Below, one piece after another: positions 35,013 through 42,513 of a stretch of DNA of 64,000 nt. The stretch lies in contig NC_061811.1 of assembly GCF_021462225.1 (NCBI RefSeq), forward strand, positions 5,791,663 through 5,855,662, written 5' to 3'. The notes beneath the pieces were generated by a model. The model was given only the letters and a program-made list of their open reading frames with translations. It was not told the origin of the DNA and made no database searches. The stretch comes from Girardinichthys multiradiatus. Lineage: Eukaryota; Chordata; Actinopteri; Cyprinodontiformes; Goodeidae. Numbering within the stretch: the stretch's first letter is position 1; each line of letters starts with the position of its first letter. The position numbers and the translations under genes are program-made.

Positions 35013-35614
35013 TGTCATGATCCTGGGTGATTTTTCTCCTTAACGTGCACCATATACAACATAAGAACATCAAGTTATCTAATGATGCCTGATAGTCAGC
35101 AGCGGTTGTGGTAAAGATCCTCGCTTAACCACTGAATTCCCCATATTTTGATGCATTTATTTTATTTTTCCATTGTTCATTGGCAAAAACTACCTGGAAT
35201 AAACCACAACCTGTTATTCCTTTATTTTTATTTTTGTTTTTTTGTGGCACTATTGGCATTTTTGTTCTTATTTTTTGTAAACTGTAAACAGTTAGCTGAC
35301 ATGAAAGGGGTGGAAAGAGGGGGGATGACATGCAGCAAAGGTCAACGGTCCGGGACACAAAACTGTGACGGCCTGCGTTGAGGACTAAGGCGTCCGAATG
35401 TGGGTCGTACGTTTTACCCCTGCGCCACCACCGTGCTCCCACCACACCTCCACAACCTGCTATTCTTGGCTGGATACTCACCTCACTCCACAGATGCCCA
35501 CTGGTGGTCCTCCTGTTGTGAACCACACTTTTAAACTAAATCTGCAAACACCTACCTGAATACTCACCCCTCAATTCCTCACTGGTGGTCTTCATTCTGC
35601 CAATCATTCTGTCA
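35013..35614 (+). mobile_element. LTR-like insertion within the Tc1 fossil
   Basis: 602 bp starting TGTCATGATCCTGG and ending CATTCTGTCA, interrupting the transposase between CAAACTAAC and AACTGCAC. TG...CA ends and the common TGTCATGATCC start suggest a solo LTR. The target duplication is not clean by eye. It contains a SINE fragment (35255-35435). Confidence 0.5.
35255..35435 (-). repeat. tRNA-derived SINE, second family, decayed
   Basis: On the minus strand it begins CACGGTGGTGGCGCAGGGGTA (box A-like) and continues with a decayed box B (GTGTCCCGGACC) and CTTTGCTGCATGTCATCCCC. The same family occurs at 50249-50386 with a better box B. It forms the third layer of a nest: SINE in LTR-like in Tc1. 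Confidence 0.6.
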
Positions 35615-36215
35615 AACTGCACAAAACCCTGAATACACCATTCCCAGTGTGAAACATGGCGGTGGTGACTTTTTACTATGGGGATGTTTTTTTCTATAGC
35701 TGGTACAGGGAAGCAGGTCATAGTTGATGGGAAGATGGATGGGGCTAAACACAGGACAATACTGGGAGAAAACCTGCTGGAGGCTGCAGAAGACTTGAGA
35801 TTGGGGGGGAGGTTCACCTTCCAGCAGGACGACGACCCCAAACATACAGCCAGAGATGCAATGGAATGGTTTAGATTAAAGCATTTTCATGTATTAGAAT
35901 GGCCCAGTCAAAGTACAAACCTAAAGCCAATTTAAAATCTATGGCAAGACAGGAAAATTCATGCTCACGAGGGTCCTCCATACACGTCGACTAAGCTTGA
36001 GCTTTTGCAAAGCTGATAGACACAGACCGCAAAAGACATGCAGCTATACCTGCAATGAGAAGGTGATTCTGCAAAGTATTAACTCATAATGATTTTCCTG
36101 ATGCACAATTTTGTGTTTGTCTGTCACCAAAATCCTAAGTAAATACATAGAAGTCTGTGGTTGTAATATGAAAAAGTTTAAGGGCTTTTGAAACTATATG
36201 TTAATACTTTTCACC

Positions 36216-36944
36216 ATCTGCATCTGTTGCATAGGCTGGTTAATGTCTTGTGATGAAACTTTTTTATTTACGCTCTAGAGAGAGAAACGATTTAGGGAAC
36301 AAAAATGATGAGGCGAGAAAAACAAATTCGGATGATTAATCTTGACAGCCAGTTGTGGCATGCCATGAAAATATCTCAAAATACTTCAGTGTCCTTACTG
36401 GCACTGCTCTCCTCTGGTTTTCTTTTACTCAGACTTTTCTTTCCATTCTTCTCTCTTCTTCCTCCTCTTTGTATTATATAATGATTTGAGGTGGCAGTGA
36501 CTAAATGCTGTTGTTTTGGAGCGATTGCACACATTAGGGGGACATTCAGATACCATTTACACTAAGGTAAATGCAGAGGCAGAAAAACTTTAAAACCTAC
36601 ATTATTACAAAGTCAATATTCAGCACATTTATAAACCTCCATGTGCCACCAAAACAACTTCTACATGTGGTAGAAAACACTGGAGAGTTCTCCAAGTCGT
36701 CTTGAATGTCAGGGAGTTTATTCTTTACAATGGAGAAAATATGTGTTTGACCCACTGCTTCACTGGTTTGCTCACTGACAAACAGAAGAAGAGTCTGTTA
36801 TTTGCTATGGTAGATTTCTTTTAATTTAGAAAAACAAAATATCAACCAGAACACCTGAAAAAGCACAACATGAATGTTAAAATCTATTTGCATGTCTCTA
36901 AGTGAAACAGAGAGCCTTGAAAAGCAATTTAAACTTGTTGATTT
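36216..36944. other. No gene seen
   Basis: AT-rich sequence. No repeats or frames of note. Confidence 0.4.
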
Positions 36945-37973
36945 TATTTTATATTTTGTCCAGTTACAACCACAAAACCTCAGTGTATTTTATTGGGATT
37001 TTATGTGATTGACCAACACAAAGTATTGCATAATTGTGAATTGGAAGGAAAATTATACACGGTTTTCAGATTCTTTTCCTAAATAAAATTCTGAAAAGAT
37101 CCAGAACAAATTCCATGTGTAATAAATCAATCTGAACCTTGCACTTCAACTTGTACAATCATGTTTTCTCTTCTGTCTGACTTAATTTGTGTGAAGTTGT
37201 TCTGTAATGAGGATGGCGCTGTACAATTCAACATCCCCTTAACGTTTTGTGATTTTCTCACATTACAACCAAAACATCTAATGCATTGATTTCTTTGCTT
37301 GTTTCAAACCGCAAACTGAACACCCAATGGCTTTCTTTCAACCATGGATTTCTTTGTCACTCTTGCATAAAACGTAAATTTGTGACCAAATAGTTATTTT
37401 TTGACAGATTCTCCCAGTTGAGGTGTGGGTCTCTGCAGCTACTCAAAGAGTTACCGTGGGTCTCTTGGCTGCTTCTCTGGGTAATGCCTGCTTGTTCAGC
37501 CTGTCAGTTTAGATGGATATCCATCTTTTAGTAGGTCTGCAGTTGGTCAGTCCTTTTTCCATGTTCAGATGATGGATTGAACAGAGCTCTGTGAGATGTT
37601 CAGAGTTTGGGACATTGTTTTAGAACCTAACCCTGCTTTAAACTTCTCCACAACATTCTCCCTGACCTATCTGCTGTGTTTTTTGGTCTTTGTGATGCTG
37701 TTTGTTCTCTAATGTGACTCCTGAAGGATCTTGGTTGCACATAATGTTATTTAGAGAAATTAGAAGCGACTGAATACACATGCATGCCACAAGTGTTATT
37801 TAAAAAACATTTTGAAAATCATTTATCTTGTGTATCCACTTGACAGTTATGCACTACTTTGTGTTGGTCTGTCACAAAAAATCCAAATAGAATACATTGA
37901 AGGTTTTGAAACATGACAAATATGAAAAAGTTCAAGCGGTATGAATACTTTTGGAAGCCCCTGTATTTATTCC
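36945..37973 (-). mobile_element. Tc1-like family A, internally deleted copy
   Basis: The left end shows the subterminal repeat TGTATTTTATTGGGATTTTATG (36985), and the right end carries its inverted counterpart and GAATACTTTTGGAAGCCCCTGTA (37973). Between them the complement of the N-terminal coding region is recognisable (CAATGGCTTTCTTTCAACC at 37326, GTGGGTCTCTGCAGCT at 37423, TTGAACAGAGCTCTGTG at 37576), but the catalytic half is missing. It also contains the dispersed repeat shared with 8643-8795 and a second subterminal-like piece near 37250, so the structure has been rearranged. Confidence 0.7.
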
Positions 37974-39054
37974 TCAAGCTAAACATGACTTTGAACTCTG
38001 TGAAAAAACCTTTAATTGCACTAATTTCTTCTAGTTTGTCACCAGGTTTGTATATGTTTTTGGAGCGAATTTGGCCCTATGAATGTTCTGTATTTAGGTC
38101 TGGGGATCATCCAATTCATGACCCTAATGGGCTTTTTCATCAGGTACTCCTTTATTGCCTTGGTGGCATGCGAAAGGAGGTTTCTTGTCCAAAACTATAG
38201 AACACATTGCTGTTTCTATTGGCCCCTCAATGCATCAAAGTAACCTTGAAGCCCTAGCAGGTAAACAGCTTCAGACCATAATTTTTCCACCTTAGTGTTT
38301 GACTGTGGGAACATTTTTCTGCCATACAGGTCGCTCTTTCTCTTATCTGACAAGAGCATTTTCTACTTTCCCCATGAGATGAGCGGGCTAAGTGAAGGCA
38401 ACTGATGGTCATTTTATACCTACTCCAGCTCTTAAAAAGCTTCTTGCAGATGGTCTTGGAGCCCCTTCTAGCCTTGTGCAGTTGTCCTTTGATAATTCTT
38501 TGGTCTTTCCCATGGTTGCATCGTAAGAAACCGAATCTGTTGGTAACAGTGCTCAATCCACATTTTGAGCTGAGGTAAGGACTATTTTTAATAGACTGAC
38601 TGATTAACAGTAATCTGTGTGAAAAATTGGCACATAACCAATCAGTCGGAACACATAATATCATTAACCTTAATCTCGTGAAAATAACTTTTATGTAATT
38701 TGATTTTATCAGAATTTTGTCTGATACTTTACATGAAAATCTAAATCTAAACCATTTTTTCTTTGTAAGTGACCAAACTTATGCAATCAACAGTGTGTGA
38801 GTGGTAGGGTATTACTTTACACTTGTAATTTATTTTAATTAGTTTGTCATATGTGCCTAGGTGTGGACTTACCATACCATCTAGGGTCTCAAAACCATGA
38901 AGGGGCCCTGCTGGTTGCCTGACACCCTAATAATACCCATGCATTAATAATTCATTTTTGAGATAAAATAATTATAATTTACAATCAAAACAATAACAAA
39001 ATGTATGATTGACTCCTGTAGCCTCCTGACCTCAAACTAAATTGGGGAATTCTG
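37974..39054. other. No gene seen; possible further Tc1-like relic
   Basis: Between 38100 and 38560 phrases such as CAGCTTCAGACCATAATTTTTCCACC resemble the complement of Tc1-type coding sequence, but no motif translates. The minus frame 38254-38664 (136 codons) has no recognised domain. Confidence 0.3.
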
Positions 39055-39159
39055 TTCTTCTTCTTGTAAGGCACTGTTGCCTTCCAAGAAGGTCCTGGGT
39101 TTGACTCCGGGCTGGGTGTCTTTCTGCATGGAGTTTGTATGTTCTCCATGTGCATACGT
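39055..39159 (+). repeat. tRNA-headed SINE, 5' half (split copy)
   Basis: Box A-type head lost in part; TAAGGCACTGTTGCC, then GGTCCTGGGTTTGACTCC (box B-like) and CTGCATGGAGTTTGTATGTTCTCC are recognisable. The element is cut at TACGT (39155-39159) and resumes at 40165. Confidence 0.75.
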
Positions 39160-40164
39160 TGTCAAGGTTGTGGGTTTGGTGGCAGGACCAAAATGCAGAT
39201 CATGGCGAGGAGGCTGCATGGTGAGTAGAAGACATTTTTAATATTAAAGGAACGACTTACTGGCAAGCAGTCCAGGTGTATAGTCAGGAGATAAACAAAC
39301 CATAAGGATAATACAACAAGGGTTGTCAACGTAAGGAACCAGCAGGGAACGATGAAAACTAGAGAGCTTATAAACTGAGGCAAGTAGATTATGGACCAAT
39401 GAGACAGGGAGGCAGGTAATCAGAGGAAACATGAAACAGGTGTGGACCAGGCTGCAGGGAACTGAGGGAATATGTTACTATGGAAACGGGAAAAAGAGAA
39501 CACAGAGACAGGAAGGGAAAACTAAACTAAACTAAAGACAACTCTAGGGAACATAAATAGTAATTCTAGGAAGGATTAAACAGGGGCATGGGGGAAAGCT
39601 AAACGAATGGAAAACCGACCTAAGGAACCCTATATATATATATAATATAAACCCTAACACAAAACACAAGGGTAAATCTGGAAGGAACACTAACTAGACA
39701 AAGCAGGGACATGAAGAACTATACTAAAGAGCTTGGCTGGGAAAGAACAACTAATCTTAAGGGGAACAAGCAACTGGGTAAATAGCAACAAAAAGGGGTC
39801 TTAGGCCAAAGAGAAACTAACAAACTAGAAGAATGCAGCACGAACAAATAACCTAACAGTAAACAAACACAGGAACAATAAGCGAGAAACTAAAATAGAA
39901 AACCCAAAGAAGCAAAGAGAACTGTTCTAATAATAATAGCAATAATAATAATAATAACCAGAGGAGAAAACCATTGTAAGTAATAAATAAATGAGAAAGC
40001 AACCACCAAGGGAACTATGGGCGAGGGGAGAGAGAACAAAACTAACATCAGGGTAACAGAAGGAATAAACAAACATAACTACTAAACCCAAAGGAATAGA
40101 AACACCTAAATGAAAACTAAACAAAACACAAAACCAAAACAAAGGCAAACGGCAGATCTTGACA
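39160..40164 (-). mobile_element. Solo LTR, 1,005 bp, with 5-bp target duplication
   Basis: Inserted into a SINE. The ends are TGTCAAG and CTTGACA (perfect 7-bp inverted repeat, TG...CA) and both flanks read TACGT (39155-39159 and 40165-40169), the 5-bp duplication of retroviral-type integrases. On the minus strand a TATA-type motif (TTATAAG, complement of 39367-39374) is followed by TTTAATATTAAAA near the 3' end. No internal coding region, so recombination between two LTRs removed it. Minus orientation is inferred from the promoter/polyadenylation order. Open frames inside (e.g. 39890-40148) are spurious. Confidence 0.88.
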
Positions 40165-40345
40165 TACGTGGGTTTTCTCCGGGTACTCCGGCTTTCTCCC
40201 GTAGTCCAGAAAACGTGACTGTTAGGTTAATTGATCTTTCTGACTTGCCCGTAGGTGTGAATGAGTGTGTGCATGGTTTCTTGTCCTGTGTGTCTCTGTG
40301 TTGCCCTGCAATGGACTGCCGACCTATCCGGATAGAGTAGGGTTT
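40165..40345 (+). repeat. tRNA-headed SINE, 3' half (split copy)
   Basis: Continues the element broken at 39159: CGTGGGTTTTCTCCGGGTACTCCGG, AGGTTAATTGATC, GGTGTGAATGAGTGTG and CCCTGCAATGGACTGCCGACC, all shared with the complement of 54528-54887. Confidence 0.78.
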
Positions 40346-40834
40346 TAGGCGATTTAGAATCGCCACTTATAGTCCAATGTGTTCTAAATTGTATGTGCGT
40401 GCAATATTTTATTGAAACTTTGATTGCTGTGGATATCTGAAAGCCGCTGTGCTTTTCAAGCTGTGTGTGTTTTGCTGTGTTGTTTAACACCTGAGAGCAA
40501 CCTCAGGGCACATTTTAAAGCTGTTATAATAACTTCGTGGTGAAAATCAACCATTTTCTTTGTCTTCAACGTCATGTCTATTAGTTGCCGCCAAAAGTTT
40601 ACAACCCTTTGTTTGCGCGGACTTCCCAGCGGTGGAAGATGTTTTATGGCTTACAGTACCTAAGCTACACTTTGGGAGTGGCCTCCCATAACTGCCATAA
40701 CTGCTGGTTTGATCTCATACACACTTAATGCTGTTCTTTATTTTGTTTAGTTAGATATTTTACCCTTTTTAGTAGGACTTTGCATGCTTGATTAGGTGAA
40801 GATTATTGAATTGGAAGAGCGAGGTGTATCAGGG
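40346..40834. other. No gene seen; may be start of repeat Y LTR
   Basis: No convincing frame. Because 40835-41171 looks like the 3' part of an LTR, some of this stretch may be its U3 region. Confidence 0.3.
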
Positions 40835-41171
40835 CTGTTGGTTTAATAAATATTCACGTAGATAAAGAGAAGTCGTTTGTGTTTATTTTGTGTAAGAGTG
40901 ATTTGTCAGTCAAAATAAGGTTAAAGTTCCTCACGTTTCGGCAGAAACGGTTGATTAAACAGTGACATCTAATAATAGTTATCAACTATTACTGAGAATT
41001 TAATAATTGTAATTATCAAGGGCTTTAGGCTACAATTACAACACCAGAGGACATCTCTGGTTTCGATTCATAAATGAGGATTTTTGGTTAAGAAATAAAT
41101 TTTCTCAAATTATGATTTTTAATTATAATTCTTGATAAATATTAATTAATCAATAATCATAATCCCAACAA
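40835..41171 (+). repeat. LTR-like repeat Y (3' part)
   Basis: Contains AATAAATATTC, then TTTGTGTTTATTTTGTG, GATTAAACAGTGACAT and a very AT-rich end AATCATAATCCCAACA. Inverted copy at 26524-26887. Unclassified. Confidence 0.6.
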
Positions 41172-41418
41172 CATGATGAGGTATGATTGATGGTTGTTGT
41201 TGCAGAACTGACCACTTGGATGCAGTTAAGAGTTTTAGGCATTTTTTTCTACATAAACTCTTGGTAAAGGGACCCACATTGACAACAAAGTCAATACAGC
41301 TGAGACAAACTGTAGTATAATGTTTACTATTCTATATCAAAATATTGATGAATCTCATCACCATTTGGCATATTAGATTTATATCAGCAGAATACGCTTG
41401 ACTTATATCTAAGTAGAC

Positions 41419-41883
41419 TCATGCTTTTGTTTTGTCATCTTGTTCATATTTTGTCAAGTTTGGTTTTCGGATCTGGTTATGCTTTTGCTTCATGTTTTTC
41501 TAGTTTGTGTTCAAGAGTCTCTGTTTTGCTTCAGTCACGTTTTGTTCTGTCAATTAAGTTTATTCGGTTCACCTGCACCATGTTAATCAGTTTTGCTGCT
41601 CCACCTGTACCATGCTCCATTTATACACACCTGTTCTGTTTAGTTTTCGCGGAAACGTTTTTCACTTTCATGCTCATGTCAAGTTTTGATGCTCATGTCA
41701 AGTTTGGACGTTCAAGTCTTATTTTCGGATCATGCCATGCCTGTCTCGCCTGCCCGTCCGTTGTTTTGTTCCTGCCTCCTGCTGTGAGTGAGTTTTTGTT
41801 TTTTGTCTTTAAATCTTTTACACTTACCGTCAAGCTGCCTTCTGGTCTGCATACTGGGGTCCTGTATCTGGCAAACCATAACA
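41419..41883 (+). mobile_element. LTR-like head, family X
   Basis: Aligns with the inverted block 24995-25543 and ends CATAACA (41877-41883), the complement of that block's TGTTATG start. Contains a TATA-type motif (CATTTATACACACC, about 41617) and ATCTTTTACACTTACC near the 3' end. The 5' end is truncated by roughly 130 bp relative to the partner. Two bases later the first ATG of the coding region begins; no clear tRNA primer-binding site is visible. The open frame through this block is fortuitous. Confidence 0.6.
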
Positions 41884-41885
41884 GA

Positions 41886-42491
41886 ATGTTTCCGCCAACC
41901 ACGGACCCCGCGGACGCGCAGAAGGCAGACACCTCGGATTGCTGGGTTCAGCGTCAGAAGGAGGAGGCTATGAGCAATCTGCCGACCAACCTGGAGGTTG
42001 TGCCCTCTCCACTTCTGCTGGAGGAGATGGAACTCGCACCTGCTGGTCCTGGGTCTGGCCGCGATGCGGTGGACCTCTTAACGTTCCTGTCTCGGGAGGC
42101 GGAGAAGTCGTTGCGTCGTTCTGTGGGGCTGTCAGTGCCGCAGTCGGCTTATGATGGATCCAGGTTGGCGATTCCAGTTCCGGGGACAGGTCCCCTTCGT
42201 TGCCTTTCTCCGCTTGCTCCCCTGGCTGCGCACTCTGGTCCGGCAGTGAAGCCCTCGCCCTCCTCACGCCGCAAGAAACGCCGGCGTGGAGCACCTTCCT
42301 GTGGTTCGGCTGGGGAGGAAGTGGTTTCCCAGCCAGCCTACGTGAGCACTGCGGCAAGTAAGCCCGCATCTTCGTCTGCCACAGCACTGTCTCCCAGGCT
42401 CGCTGCACCTCCGCCCATGCCGTCTGCGCTCGCTCCAGCCCGGTGTTCTGAGGCAACACCTGACGAGCTGGAGCAGCGTTTGAGGTTCTAA
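41886..42491 (+). CDS. ORF 1 of minisatellite unit, unknown protein
   Basis: From the ATG at 41886 the frame encodes 201 residues before TAA (42489-42491). The frame is also open upstream through LTR-like sequence, which I exclude. The protein is rich in Pro, Ala and Ser, with an acidic segment (LLLEEMEL, 43-50), a helical piece (DLLTFLSREAEKSLRR, 63-78), and a strongly basic cluster (RRKKRRRG, 128-135) that could bind nucleic acid or direct nuclear import. No domain is recognised. It ends DELEQRLRF, and the sequence just beyond, read in a shifted frame, continues as a charged helix (MDRIRQMEREMERDYEAAVRRF) at the start of ORF 2, so the two ORFs were probably one gene now split by a stop and a +1 shift. 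A gag-like structural role is a guess. Confidence 0.5.
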   Translation: MFPPTTDPADAQKADTSDCWVQRQKEEAMSNLPTNLEVVPSPLLLEEMELAPAGPGSGRDAVDLLTFLSREAEKSLRRSVGLSVPQSAYDGSRLAIPVPGTGPLRCLSPLAPLAAHSGPAVKPSPSSRRKKRRRGAPSCGSAGEEVVSQPAYVSTAASKPASSSATALSPRLAAPPPMPSALAPARCSEATPDELEQRLRF

Positions 42492-42513
42492 GAGCTTCAG
42501 GAAGACCAGCTTC

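Larger units (their letters stand above)
34455..36215 (+). pseudogene. Tc1-like family A fossil, near full length, interrupted
   Basis: Plus-strand remains of a complete family A element. Landmarks in order are the subterminal repeat (34455-34530), AAGTTTAAAGCAGGGTTAGG (34645), GGCTGTCCACCTAAACTGAC (34712), ACAGCTCAGGTATGAGAAT (34803), then an insertion (35013-35614), GTGAAACATGGCGGTGG (35650), the catalytic block FTFQQDDDPKHTAR (near 35815) and WPSQSTNLKPI (near 35903). The catalytic glutamate codon after KPI has become a TAA stop and the preceding motif is degraded (STNLKP for SPDLNP). Right subterminal repeat at 36110-36215. Confidence 0.8.

Noticed and set aside
38254..38664. 136-codon minus frame with many Cys, Ser and Lys
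   Set aside because: No recognisable domain; the plus strand resembles decayed Tc1-type sequence, so coding capacity is unlikely.
41421..41885. N-terminal extension of ORF 1 to 41421
   Set aside because: It is translated from LTR-like sequence that also occurs inverted at 24995-25543 without a conserved frame.
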